Source: Desulfovibrio sp. UIB00
GTDB lineage: Bacteria > Desulfobacterota > Desulfovibrionia > Desulfovibrionales > Desulfovibrionaceae
Length of the DNA: 64,000 nucleotides
Direction: 5' to 3'
NCBI RefSeq assembly: GCF_022508225.1
Contig: NZ_JAETXJ010000004.1
Coordinates: 1 to 64,000 of the forward strand
The translations under genes and the position numbers were made by a program. Shown piece after piece: positions 25,944 through 34,433 of the stretch. The first letter of the stretch is position 1; each line of letters opens with the position of its first letter. Below the pieces are notes generated by a model that made no database searches, had not been told where the DNA came from, and saw only the letters and a list, made by a program, of their open reading frames with translations.

Positions 25944-26918
25944 TCAGTGCAGGGCAACCTCTGCATCTTCAATGGTTTCTATGTTTGAGTCCTGCTTGTC
26001 GTCAGCAATTTCAAACTGCTGCTTCATGAAATTCAAAAAAGCCTTAACCTGTGGATACTGGTACGCGCCCGACTGCGACAGCACCATGTAATACTGCCGG
26101 GGGCGGAAAAACCGCGAAAGCGACACTGCCTGAATTTTTTGCGCAAAAAGGGCATCTTCGAGAACAAAGCGGTCTAGCATGCTCACACCAAGCCCCTGCG
26201 AAACGCAACGCACAAGGCAATCCTGATGCGTGATTATGTGCCGGGGGTTCAGCTTTACACCATAGCGCTGCGCCTGACGAAGAATATTTTGCCACAGGCT
26301 CGAATGGACAGAAGGCGCGACGATGGTCATTTGCGCTATATCTGTCAGATCCAGCATATTTTCAGGCGGCAGCTTTGCCTGCGGCGATGCAAAAAGCGTG
26401 ATGTCTGTTTTGAACAAGGGGATGACCAAAAAATCGTCAGGAATTCTCTCTGAAGCCAAAATGCCAACATCCACCTTGTTGGAAGAAATGTCTTCGAAAA
26501 GCTTGCTCTCCAGCATCTCGGGAATAAGCCTGAAGCTCACTTCAGGATACTGCTGCGAAAAAACGTGCACCAGATCCGGCAAGATATGATTGTAAAACGA
26601 AAACATGCAACTGATGCTTAGAGGGCCTTTTACTGTTGCTGGCAGATGCTCCAGCTGCCCACGCAGGGCATCAATCTGAGAAAAAAGCAACACTGCCTTG
26701 CTGAGCAAAAATTTTCCCTCTTCTGTCAGAACACGGTTTGTCTTGGAACCGCTAAAAAGCTTAACACCAAACTCTTGCTCAAGGCTGCGAATCTGATACG
26801 TGAGCGCAGATTGGTTACGGTTCATCTTTTTCATTGCAGCCGTCATGCTGCCACATGTTGCTGTATAATAAAAACCTCGCAACCATTGAATAAAATCGCC
26901 GCTGAACTCAGGAAGCAT
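25944..26918 (-). CDS. LysR-type transcriptional regulator
   Basis: This 324-residue protein has an N-terminal winged helix-turn-helix (FYYTATCGSMTAAMKKMNRN, ALTYQIRSLEQEFGVKLF) and a C-terminal ligand-binding domain with the usual two lobes. It is at the right end of the metabolic cargo, convergent with the porin. A nested inverted repeat lies just upstream of its start, and a related motif occurs before the second acyl-CoA dehydrogenase. It is therefore the best candidate regulator of the island pathway; the ligand is unknown. Confidence 0.9.
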   Translation of the reverse strand: MLPEFSGDFIQWLRGFYYTATCGSMTAAMKKMNRNQSALTYQIRSLEQEFGVKLFSGSKTNRVLTEEGKFLLSKAVLLFSQIDALRGQLEHLPATVKGPLSISCMFSFYNHILPDLVHVFSQQYPEVSFRLIPEMLESKLFEDISSNKVDVGILASERIPDDFLVIPLFKTDITLFASPQAKLPPENMLDLTDIAQMTIVAPSVHSSLWQNILRQAQRYGVKLNPRHIITHQDCLVRCVSQGLGVSMLDRFVLEDALFAQKIQAVSLSRFFRPRQYYMVLSQSGAYQYPQVKAFLNFMKQQFEIADDKQDSNIETIEDAEVALH

Positions 26919-26943
26919 AAAACCCTCCCTTGACGGAAACGAA

Positions 26944-27007
26944 AGGTGTTGTTCAAAATACCGAAAATAATATGGTCAAACAATGTATGTTGACCAGAAC
27001 AACACCT
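26944..27007. promoter_or_regulatory. Nested inverted repeats upstream of the LysR gene
   Basis: Outer arms AGGTGTTGTTC (26944-26954) and its complement (26997-27007) enclose inner arms TGGTCAA (26973-26979) and TTGACCA (26990-26996). The place, 26-89 bases before the ATG of the minus-strand regulator, fits an autoregulatory operator. Confidence 0.6.
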
Positions 27008-27454
27008 CGTTTCAAAATATGCTGCATATTGTGATTTTATTCTCACTCAAAGTACATACATGGTCAAGTATACAAACAACAAAATAATCTTACAAGCCAG
27101 CGTCTTTGCACCATGCGCTTCATTGTGTGACGGATAGTTCACATTCAACACTATTTTAAAAAAACCGTGCTTGCCACGGCTAAAATCGCCACACACCTTC
27201 CGTCAACGCCCTAACAATCATGCCACACCGTGGGCGCATCATAGGAAGGAGTGGGATCTTCTTCCTATGCTAAAGGGCTATTCGTCCCAATTGTCCTTGA
27301 TGGCATGTAGCACAGCTATGACAACTGATATCGAGCTCACGTAGTTCATTTGTCTTCCTTGCGTTTAGCAGTGCGGGACGCGCCGCTTTTTGTTAAGCGT
27401 AAGGGAACGAAATATTCCCGTTCGGTACCAAGGTCTGAAATTGAGGGGCACCAT
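27008..27454. other. Region without recognisable gene
   Basis: AT-rich near the LysR promoter, then mixed sequence with no convincing frame. It contains a second tggtcaag word near 27061 and an imperfect ataggaag/cttcctat hairpin near 27240-27268. Confidence 0.4.
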
Positions 27455-28003
27455 CATACAGCACCGCCATTGAGCAAGGCGACTGGCAGCAGGGCAAACA
27501 TGGCAAGGCACCAGATCGGGCAAATCGTTGACCACCCGGCTGGTTTGCGGCAACAGGTGCGTTATGTGTTCATCCCGAATGCCAAGGCCGTAAACTTCAA
27601 AGCCGATTTTATGGGGCACCCTAACGGCATTGTTTGCGGCCAGATGGTTGTCTGGCATGCCAATAACCTGAATCATCTTTCGCTGCTCTTTGATCGGCAG
27701 CATGGCCTGCAAAAACCACCACAAAGTCCCAGCCAACGGTGTTCCTCCAGAAGCCCGAATGTCGAACAAGTCTGGCACCGCCTGCCCGTGCCGCATGATG
27801 GGGAATACGGAATTGGTCGCCGTAGCAGCAGGGAAGGCCGTTACCGCCGGGTCTACTCCACTGAGATGCCTCAGTGCGGCTGCCACTGCAAAGCAGGCTC
27901 CTTTGGCGAGGTTAATTGGTGCGCCAGCCATGCCGCCACTTACCTCCAGCAGGACATGGACAGCGGCGTTAAGCCCTTGTAGTTCAGTCTCTTTTGGGGG
28001 GAA
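27455..28003 (-). pseudogene. Decayed von Willebrand factor A domain gene (CobT-like)
   Basis: Read on the minus strand this region gives VLLEVSGGMAGAPINLAKGA, ASGGTPLAGTLWWFLQAML, KMIQVIGMPDN and GFEVYGLGIRDEHITHLLP, the order of a vWA domain like that at the C-terminus of CobT-type proteins of plasmids and islands. The metal site is damaged: the DxSxS motif reads EVSGG and the later Asp of TDG is lost. Past VVNDLPDLVP the frame shifts, and AMFALLPVALLNGG continues one base over. No start or N-terminal domain is seen. It is a relic of the mobile element, not a working gene. Confidence 0.65.
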
Positions 28004-28042
28004 ATGAGCATTGCAAACTTGCAGACTGTGTAGTGAGTTGGC

Positions 28043-28471
28043 ATGCAGTGTCCCTATGCGCAGGGCAAGACGGGCCGCATCAAGCGCGTGTACCCCCCGT
28101 CAGCCTATTGGGAAGAGGCCAAGTTGAGCTACCAAGAAGATTCGGCAGCCGGGATACCTTGGGTTTGCCTCAGGCGCGGGCGCAAAGTGTTGGACTACAA
28201 TACGGCATGGCGCACTGCGGTAAAAGTCGCAGGCATGTAGGGGCGTGGAATCAGGCCGTATGATATACGGCACATCGCGGCCTCAGAAATGTTGGCACGC
28301 GGGGCAGACCTTGCCGCCGTGGCTGCACAGCTCGGGCATAGTAATGTTGCCACAACAGGCGGGACATATTCGCACGTCACAGCAGGGAGCCAAGCCGCAG
28401 CGGTTGCACTTATGCCCGGCCTAGATGATGGTGATACGGTGGTGATACAAAAAGACGTAAAAAAGGGTTAG
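28043..28471 (+). pseudogene. Tyrosine-type integrase, C-terminal relic with in-frame stop
   Basis: The frame encodes the end of a phage-type integrase: YNTAWRTAVKVAG, a TAG stop at 28238-28240, then GRGIRPYDIRHIAASEML, AAQLGHSNVATTGGTYSHV. The Arg of box II (YDIRH), the His of LGHS and the likely nucleophile Tyr of TYSHV are visible. The N-terminal half and the first catalytic Arg region are missing. It ends about 20 bases from the right attachment repeat, the normal place for an island integrase beside its tRNA target. Confidence 0.85.
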
Positions 28472-28491
28472 GTTTTTACACCTAACCCTTT
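28462..28491. terminator. Island-supplied terminator for tRNA-Leu and integrase
   Basis: A perfect 12-bp stem (28462-28473 with 28480-28491) with A- and T-runs lies directly after the tRNA-Leu 3' end on the minus strand. It apparently replaces the original terminator now found at 6642-6668. Confidence 0.8.
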
Positions 28492-28516
28492 GATTTAACT
28501 TGGTACCGGGAGCGAG
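28490..28516. repeat. Right attachment-site repeat (27 bp)
   Basis: Identical to 6669-6695 over 27 bases. It overlaps the last 16 bases of the intact tRNA-Leu gene, so integration restores the tRNA. Confidence 0.88.
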
Positions 28517-28587
28517 ACTTGAACTCGCAAGAGGTTGCCCTCGGCGGATTTTGAGTCCGCTGCGTCTACCAATTCCACCATCCCGGC
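28501..28587 (-). tRNA. tRNA-Leu (anticodon CAA)
   Basis: The minus strand folds as an 87-base class II tRNA: acceptor GCCGGGA/TCCCGGT, D-loop with TTGGTAGA, anticodon arm GCGGA-CTCAAAA-TCCGC, a long variable arm typical of Leu, T-loop TTCAAGT and an encoded CCA. The anticodon CAA reads UUG. It is the integration target of the island. Confidence 0.97.
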
Positions 28588-29055
28588 AGACTAGCCAAGG
28601 CACATGGGCAATGCCGCATATGCATGGCGTGAGTGGCTTTGTAGCCCAAGGTACGCCGATTCGTCAAGCCCTCAGCAGTGTTGCCTCTCTGATTAGGCCA
28701 AAAGCAGCTCGACACCGCACCATGCGGCTCCCACTCCCAGCCTGCCGTCTTTGATTTGGAGCCAATGTAACAGACTGCGCTTCGGTAAATCAGAATCACG
28801 GCTTTGTTATGCACGCTCCTGTCAGGCTCACCAATCAGGCTATGTAATTTTACTGAGCGGATTCACGATGAAGTCACCTGTGGATGAAGTCACCTGTGGC
28901 GGTATTGCCATGCCGCGCAGGCCAAAAAACTTTCCTTTGAGTTCACAACGTGAAATTTCCCCGCCCAGAGCTGAATTCCACCGATTCTGCCGCATTGACA
29001 TTTACAGGTAATGGCCTGACTCGAAAAATAATTTTACAAAAAAATTCGCATCTGC
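28588..29055. other. Intergenic region between two tRNA genes
   Basis: No convincing gene was found. A 16-bp unit (atgaagtcacctgtgg) is repeated exactly twice in tandem at 28868-28899. The region should hold the tRNA-Leu promoter on the minus strand, but no clear boxes were identified. Confidence 0.5.
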
Positions 29056-29084
29056 TTGACACTTGCCCCCCATTTGCGTAAACA
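29056..29084 (+). promoter_or_regulatory. Sigma-70 type promoter of tRNA-Lys
   Basis: TTGACA at 29056-29061 is separated by 17 bases from TAAACA at 29079-29084, which lies 16 bases before the mature tRNA 5' end. The -35 box is perfect and the -10 box is weak. Confidence 0.7.
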
Positions 29085-29100
29085 CCTCTTCACGCAATGC

Positions 29101-29176
<76 letters not shown>

Positions 29177-29184
29177 GAAAATCC

Positions 29185-29214
29185 AGGTTCGCGGTTACAC
29201 CGCGAACCTTTTTT
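29185..29214 (+). terminator. Terminator of tRNA-Lys
   Basis: An 11-bp stem (AGGTTCGCGGT with its complement, 3-base loop) is followed by a run of T, nine bases after the tRNA 3' end. Confidence 0.85.
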
Positions 29215-29236
29215 CTTTTGTTCTATCAGCAGTTAC

Positions 29237-29265
29237 AAAAAAACCGGCCAGTGGCCGGTTTTTTT
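29237..29265. terminator. Bidirectional terminator, hslU side
   Basis: A palindrome ACCGGCCAGTGGCCGGT is flanked by A-runs and T-runs. It lies downstream of hslU (minus strand) and can also stop read-through from the tRNA-Lys side. Confidence 0.8.
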
Positions 29266-29337
29266 GATCTTCAATGCTCTGATTTCTTATGCTCTGCTTC
29301 CGCTGTCATGCACCCAAGCAGCGCACAGGCCGAGCGC

Positions 29338-30651
29338 TTACAGAATATACTGGCTCAAGTCCTGATCGTCGCGCACATCCTGCAAATGCTCTTCCACATA
29401 GGCCTTGTTGACCACCACCTGCGCACCGGGCATTTCAGGCGCGTCAAAGGATATGTCAGCCAGAATTTTTTCCATGATGGTATAGAGCCGCCGCGCGCCG
29501 ATATTTTCCGTGCGGGTATTGGTGTCCTCGGCAAAGGCCGCGATTTCTTCCAGCCCGTCATCCGTAAAGCTCAGGCGAATCTGCTCCGTACCCAGCAATG
29601 CTTCGTACTGCTTGGTCAGGGCATTGTCCGGCTCCTTGAGGATGCGCAAAAACTCTTCCCTGCCCAGAGGCTGCAATTCCACCCGCAAGGGAAAACGTCC
29701 CTGCAATTCGGGTATCATGTCCGATGGCTTGCTGAAATGGAAAGCGCCCGCCGCAATAAACAGGATGTGATCCGTGCGGATCATGCCATACTTGGTGTTG
29801 ACCGCACTGCCTTCCACAATGGGCAGCAGGTCGCGCTGCACGCCCTCGCGCGAAATGTCTGACGTGCGGTTTTGCGAGGAGCTGGCGATCTTGTCGATTT
29901 CGTCAATAAAGATGATGCCCGTCTGCTCTACCCTTTCGCGGGCCTTGTCCACCAGGGCTTCCTGATCCACAAGCCTGCCAGATTCTTCCTGCACAAGTAC
30001 GGCAAAGGCATTGCGCACCTTCATTTTGCGGCGGCTGTGCTTGGGCGGAAAGGCCTTGCTGAACATGTCCTTAACCTGTCCGCCCATCTGCTCCATACCG
30101 GGGATGGCAAACAGATCAACACTGCCGCCGCCCTGCTCGGTCACTTCCACTTCCACTTCCCGGTCATCCAGAAAGCCAAGGCGGAATTGCTGCAAAAGCT
30201 TTTCGCGCGTGGAGGCGCGCTCTTCCGACCCAAAAGAACTGGGCAACAGCAAATCCATAAGGCGTGATTCAGCAGCAGCCTCGGCAGCCTTGCGCACACG
30301 GGCATTTTCCTCATCGCGCACAAGGTTGATGCCTATTTCCATGAGGTCGCGCACCATGGATTCCACATCGCGCCCCACATAGCCCACTTCCGTGAACTTG
30401 GTGGCTTCAACCTTTACAAAGGGCGCTCCTGAGAGCTTGGCCAGGCGGCGGGCAATTTCCGTCTTGCCTACGCCCGTGGGGCCCATCATAATGATATTCT
30501 TGGGCGAAACCTCATCACGCAACTCCGGCGCAAGGTGCTGCCGCCGCCAGCGGTTGCGCACCGCCACGGCAACCATGCGCTTGGCCTGTTCCTGTCCCAC
30601 CACAAATTTATCAAGCTCGGCAACTATGCCGCGAGGTGTCAAAGTACTCAT
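29338..30651 (-). CDS. hslU: HslU, ATPase subunit of the HslUV protease
   Basis: This 437-residue AAA+ unfoldase would recognise and unfold substrates for the HslV peptidase. It begins [20 protein letters not shown] and has Walker [17 protein letters not shown], the pore-region AVL-type insert domain, Walker [13 protein letters not shown] and the C-terminal [15 protein letters not shown] plus LSQYIL tail that docks into HslV. The start at 30651 follows AGGAGA; a longer frame to 30852 reads through the intergenic region. The usual partner hslV is not next to it nor anywhere in this window. Confidence 0.95.
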   Translation of the reverse strand: MSTLTPRGIVAELDKFVVGQEQAKRMVAVAVRNRWRRQHLAPELRDEVSPKNIIMMGPTGVGKTEIARRLAKLSGAPFVKVEATKFTEVGYVGRDVESMVRDLMEIGINLVRDEENARVRKAAEAAAESRLMDLLLPSSFGSEERASTREKLLQQFRLGFLDDREVEVEVTEQGGGSVDLFAIPGMEQMGGQVKDMFSKAFPPKHSRRKMKVRNAFAVLVQEESGRLVDQEALVDKARERVEQTGIIFIDEIDKIASSSQNRTSDISREGVQRDLLPIVEGSAVNTKYGMIRTDHILFIAAGAFHFSKPSDMIPELQGRFPLRVELQPLGREEFLRILKEPDNALTKQYEALLGTEQIRLSFTDDGLEEIAAFAEDTNTRTENIGARRLYTIMEKILADISFDAPEMPGAQVVVNKAYVEEHLQDVRDDQDLSQYIL

Positions 30652-30905
30652 CAAATTCTCCTGCTGTAGGCACATTCTTATGTAAATATAGGCATTGCCG
30701 CGCACATGGCAATGGAGGCACACAAGGTTTTCTCCACCGCAGCAGCGTACCTGCGCGTACTGCCCTTGCGAACACTTTCCTGCAACGATACACTGAAAAA
30801 GTGAGAGCGAGAAATCTGGAAATCCGATCTCGCTAACAATAATCATTGACAATAAAGCCTTGATAGCACAGAATCCAAGAACCCTGAAACAATAAGGAGT
30901 TTCCT

Positions 30906-31409
30906 ATGGATACAGTTACGTTCAAAGGCAATGTCATGCATCTTGAAGGCACCCAGCCCGCCGTTGGCGGCAAGGCTCCCGACTTCACGCTGACCGCCAA
31001 CGATATGAGCCCCCGCAGCCTGAAAGACTACGCTGGCAAGGTGCTTGTGCTTGTATGCGTTCCCTCGCTGGATACTCCCGTATGCGATATGGAAGTTCGC
31101 CGCTTCAATACCGAAGCCGCCGCGTTGTCCGACAAGGTGCGTATTGTGGCCGTGAGCCGCGACCTGCCCTTTGCGCAGGCCCGCTGGTGCGGAGCTGCTG
31201 GCGTAACCGCTGTTGAAGCCCTCTCCGACTACCGCGCTGGCGCCTTTGGCAAGGCCTATGGCATTCTGATCAAGGAGCTGGATCTGCTGGCCCGCTCGGT
31301 CTTTGTGGTCGCCCCCGACGGCACCCTGGCTTACAGCCAGCTTGTGGGCGAAGTTACCCACGAGCCTGACTACGCAGCCGCTCTGGAAGCGGTCAAAAAA
31401 CTGGCCTAG
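30906..31409 (+). CDS. tpx: Thiol peroxidase Tpx
   Basis: This 167-residue atypical 2-Cys peroxiredoxin would reduce peroxides in the cytoplasm using thioredoxin. The peroxidatic site VPSLDTPVCDMEVRRFN and the resolving Cys in ARWCGAAG are both present, and the length is normal. The ATG follows AAGGAG. It is divergent from hslU and has its own terminator, so it is a single-gene unit. This is an expected oxygen-defence gene in an anaerobe. Confidence 0.95.
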   Translation: MDTVTFKGNVMHLEGTQPAVGGKAPDFTLTANDMSPRSLKDYAGKVLVLVCVPSLDTPVCDMEVRRFNTEAAALSDKVRIVAVSRDLPFAQARWCGAAGVTAVEALSDYRAGAFGKAYGILIKELDLLARSVFVVAPDGTLAYSQLVGEVTHEPDYAAALEAVKKLA

Positions 31410-31432
31410 CTCATACAAGCTACCCAAAAGCC

Positions 31433-31471
31433 AAAACGCCTTCCCCAACTGAAAGGGGAAGGCGTTTTTTT
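31433..31471 (+). terminator. Terminator of tpx
   Basis: A 13-bp perfect stem (AAACGCCTTCCCC and its complement, 8-base loop) ends in seven T. It lies between the convergent tpx and znuB genes. Confidence 0.9.
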
Positions 31472-31527
31472 GTGGTGTCGCGCAGAGAGCGCCAGACCAA
31501 ACGCAGAGATGTACAGCGGCCTTGCCG

Positions 31528-32391
31528 TCAGGAACGTCTGCGACCCGTAGCCTGAGCGGCAAACAGACTCACAGCAAACCAGCAGCAGGCCACAAGAATA
31601 ATGGTGGCCCCGCTGGCCGTAGCAAGCCATTCCTGAGCCGAAAGGGTCAGCCCTGCGAATGCGGATGACGTACCCACCAAAAGCGCCCACCAGAACATGC
31701 CCCCGGCAGAACGGGCAAAATTGCGGGCCGTGGCGGCGGGCACAATGAGCATGGCCGTCACGAGCAGTACGCCCACCGCCCATACAGAAAACATCACCAC
31801 CAGTGCCAGCAGTCCGGCAAAGGCATATTGCCACACGGCCACGCGTACACCGTGAACCCGCGCCATAACCGGATTCAGGGCAATATACATCAGCCTGTTG
31901 TAGCCTACGGCCTGAAACAGAAGCAGGGCAACAAAGAGCAGGGCCAGAAAGCCAATTTCACCATCGGTGATGGTAAGGATATCGCCGTACAAAAAGCGCT
32001 GCATGTCCCTACCTATGCCCTCGGCACGGCTCACCACGGCAAGACCAAAGGCCACCACGGCAGAAAACACAATGCCGATGACTGTGTCGGACGAAAGGTC
32101 GCTCTTGCGCCGCACAGCCATGATGCCAAGCCCCACCAGTATGCCAAACAGGGGCATGGCAAGACGCGGCGGCACAGCCAGTATCAACCCCAGCGCAACC
32201 CCGGCAAAGGCCGAGTGCCCGATGGCGTCTGAAAAAAAGGCCATGCGAAAATTGATAACTTCCACCCCGAGCACAGAGGCCATGGGGGCCAGCAGCAGCA
32301 CTCCGAGCAAGGCCTGCTGCATGAAGCGCATTTGCAGGCAATCAAGCGGAATCATGGAGATAAGCGCATATACGGGGCTGAGATCAGGCAC
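31528..32391 (-). CDS. znuB: ZnuB, zinc/manganese ABC transporter permease
   Basis: This 287-residue protein has about eight helices and the ABC-3 family motif VEVINFRMAFFSDAIGHSAFAGVALG. It is the inner-membrane channel of a zinc uptake system. I place the start at the GTG at 32391, because GGAGG lies five bases upstream and it overlaps znuC by only eight bases; an ATG at 32433 would overlap by 50. It is the last gene of znuA-znuC-znuB. Manganese or iron as substrate cannot be excluded. Confidence 0.88.
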   Translation of the reverse strand: MPDLSPVYALISMIPLDCLQMRFMQQALLGVLLLAPMASVLGVEVINFRMAFFSDAIGHSAFAGVALGLILAVPPRLAMPLFGILVGLGIMAVRRKSDLSSDTVIGIVFSAVVAFGLAVVSRAEGIGRDMQRFLYGDILTITDGEIGFLALLFVALLLFQAVGYNRLMYIALNPVMARVHGVRVAVWQYAFAGLLALVVMFSVWAVGVLLVTAMLIVPAATARNFARSAGGMFWWALLVGTSSAFAGLTLSAQEWLATASGATIILVACCWFAVSLFAAQATGRRRS

Positions 32392-33310
32392 GGGAACCTC
32401 CCTGATCCGGCGCTTTTTCACCGCAGGGTTCACTTTGTGAGGCGCTCAGGCGGGCAGACAGGCGCGCGTTCAGGCGGGCGGCCTCGCGCCGCTCAATGGC
32501 CGCATAGTTAGGCAGCAGGCCCTCGGCTTCGCTCACCACGCCGCACTGCGGGCAGCCGGGGTCTTCAGGGTCGCACTGGTCCGGATACAGGTGGATAGGT
32601 ACGCCAAAAAGTTCCATGAGGGTGGAAGATGTCAGCGTGGCGCGTGGCGCGCCTGTGGCGCATACTGTTTTGTTGAGGCAGATCACGTGGGTTGCGTAGT
32701 GCGCCACCAGCGGCAGATTGTGGCTGACCATGATCTGCGTAAAGCCGCGCTCGTGCCGGGCGGCATCCAGCAATTCCCAAAAGAGCCTCTCGCCGCGCAC
32801 GTCTACGCCTGCCGCAGGCTCGTCCAGCACCAGCAGTTCCGGATTGCGGCCAAGAGCCGCAGCCAGCAGCACACGGCGCAGTTCGCCGCCAGAAAGGTCG
32901 CCCATGCGGCTCTGCTCCAGATGCTCGGCTTTGACCATCTGCAAAAGCTGCCGCCCCTCGCTGCGCGCCCAAGGGCGCAGGCCCAGCCACAAGGGCTGGC
33001 GCTGGCGGCTCAGGGCCAAAAATTCGCACACGCGCAGGGGCAGGCTGCGATCCATAATCAGATGCTGCGGCACATAGGCCATGCGGGGCTGATGCTCTAA
33101 ACCAGCGAACTGGATACGCCCTGTATAGGCCATTTCGCCAATAAGGCAGAGCAGCAGCGTGGTCTTGCCTGCCCCGTTGGGCCCCACAAGAACCGTGCTG
33201 CCGCCAGCGGGCGCAGTGGCGCAGATATTGTTCAGAATACTATTGCCCCCTCGGCTGAGGCATACATTTTCAAAGCAGACCGAGGGGGCAAGCAAGCTGT
33301 TATTTGCCAA
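32384..33310 (-). CDS. znuC: ZnuC, zinc ABC transporter ATP-binding protein
   Basis: This 308-residue ATPase has Walker A VGPNGAGKTTLL, signature LSGGELRRVLLAAAL and Walker B LLVLDEPAAGVD. The first codon appears to be TTG at 33310, overlapping the end of znuA. After residue 230 it carries an unusual tail: a Cys cluster (DQCDPEDPGCPQCG) that may bind zinc, then a long Arg/Ala-rich stretch. This extension is longer than in typical ZnuC. It lies between znuA and znuB. Confidence 0.88.
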   Translation of the reverse strand: MANNSLLAPSVCFENVCLSRGGNSILNNICATAPAGGSTVLVGPNGAGKTTLLLCLIGEMAYTGRIQFAGLEHQPRMAYVPQHLIMDRSLPLRVCEFLALSRQRQPLWLGLRPWARSEGRQLLQMVKAEHLEQSRMGDLSGGELRRVLLAAALGRNPELLVLDEPAAGVDVRGERLFWELLDAARHERGFTQIMVSHNLPLVAHYATHVICLNKTVCATGAPRATLTSSTLMELFGVPIHLYPDQCDPEDPGCPQCGVVSEAEGLLPNYAAIERREAARLNARLSARLSASQSEPCGEKAPDQGGSRA

Positions 33311-34346
33311 AATATTTCTCTAATGTGTCCAGATTTTTGGACATGACGGTTTCGTAATAATCAAGGGGCGCGTCAGACGGCCCCGAGGCCAGAGGGTCAA
33401 GCTGCACTGCCGGAACACCCGTTTCCGCCGCAAGGGCGAGCACGGGCTTGTCCGAATACTGCGGCTCGCCAATGAGCACAACCGGCTTGGATTCTTTTAT
33501 TTTTTTCACCAGATCAAGCAGGCGCGCCGCAGAGGGTTGAGCCTCTTCATCTTCCTGAATCACATCCACAAGGTTCAGCCCGGCATCGCGCACAAGGTAG
33601 GCCATGCCATCGTGCAGGGCCACCACATTCTTGTTGGCGGCATTGGCCCCTACTGCGGCAAGGCGCTGGCCCAGAGCCTCAAGCCTGGCGGCATAGGCAT
33701 CCGCCGCCTGCGGGCAATTTTTTGCGGCAACCGGAGCAGCCGCAGCAAGGCCACGGCCAATATTGCGCGCCATCACAGCAGCTTGCAGCGGGCTGGAAAA
33801 AGCATGCGGATTCAGGCCGCCGTGGTCGTGCCCATGGTCATGGCCGTGACCATGTTCGTGATCATGCCCTTTTGCCGCTGCCACAGGGTTGTGGTCGTCC
33901 TTATGGGCGGCGTCCGCCTTGCCGTGATCGGCATCGTGGTCTTCGTCATGTTCTTCAACAATGGCGTTAATGCCCTTGCTGCTGTCGATGACGGCTATCT
34001 TCTTGCCTGCGGCGGCAAGCGGTTTTTCCAGAAAGGACTCCATACCCAGGCCGTTGATGATCACAACATTGGCCCTGGAGAGTTTTTGCATGTCCTTGGG
34101 GGTCAGCGCGTAGTCGTGCGGGCAGCCTGTCTGGGCGGGAATGAGCAGATCAACCTGCACATCCGGGCTTGTCTGGGCAACAGCGCGGGTCAACAGATAT
34201 ACGGGATAGGTGGTGGCAAGAACGCGCACCTTGGGCTCGGCGGCAAAAGCGCCAGTAACCGCAAAAGCGGCTACGAGCAGCGTGCATAAAAGCGCCAGGC
34301 CGTGATGTTTGCCCTTGCGAAACAAGACAGAAATACAATTGCTCAT
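33300..34346 (-). CDS. znuA: ZnuA, periplasmic zinc-binding protein
   Basis: This 348-residue cluster A-I solute-binding protein has a signal peptide (LALLCTLLVAAFAVTGAFAAEP) and the metal ligand motifs PHDYALTPKD, NPHAFSSP and the late GEPQYSDKP. In the middle is a long His/Asp-rich loop (for example HDHEHGHGHDHGHDHGG) that is the hallmark of zinc-specific ZnuA. The ATG at 34346 follows AGGAG. It captures zinc in the periplasm and hands it to ZnuB/ZnuC. No clear Zur site was seen upstream. Confidence 0.92.
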   Translation of the reverse strand: MSNCISVLFRKGKHHGLALLCTLLVAAFAVTGAFAAEPKVRVLATTYPVYLLTRAVAQTSPDVQVDLLIPAQTGCPHDYALTPKDMQKLSRANVVIINGLGMESFLEKPLAAAGKKIAVIDSSKGINAIVEEHDEDHDADHGKADAAHKDDHNPVAAAKGHDHEHGHGHDHGHDHGGLNPHAFSSPLQAAVMARNIGRGLAAAAPVAAKNCPQAADAYAARLEALGQRLAAVGANAANKNVVALHDGMAYLVRDAGLNLVDVIQEDEEAQPSAARLLDLVKKIKESKPVVLIGEPQYSDKPVLALAAETGVPAVQLDPLASGPSDAPLDYYETVMSKNLDTLEKYFGK

Positions 34347-34433
34347 GGTACTTACTCCTGTTTCCAAAGCAAAATGGTCAGATAAGACCCCGCAGCAGCC
34401 GTGTCAAGCCGGATATTTTCAATCCGTCAACGG

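Larger units (their letters stand above)
6669..28516. mobile_element. Genomic island integrated at tRNA-Leu(CAA)
   Basis: About 21.8 kb lies between the two 27-bp direct repeats of the tRNA-Leu end. Next to the intact tRNA sits a broken tyrosine integrase. Near it is a decayed vWA gene, and the other end holds short overlapping prophage-like genes and an AT-rich gene. The cargo is a chemoreceptor, a CoA-thioester/FixABCX cluster, a porin and a LysR regulator. With the integrase disrupted the island is probably fixed. It could be composite: a prophage relic plus a metabolic island that used the same site. Confidence 0.78.

Noticed and set aside
28868-28899. CRISPR-like or regulatory tandem repeat
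   Set aside because: There are only two copies of a 16-bp unit with no spacer; it is probably a simple slippage duplication.
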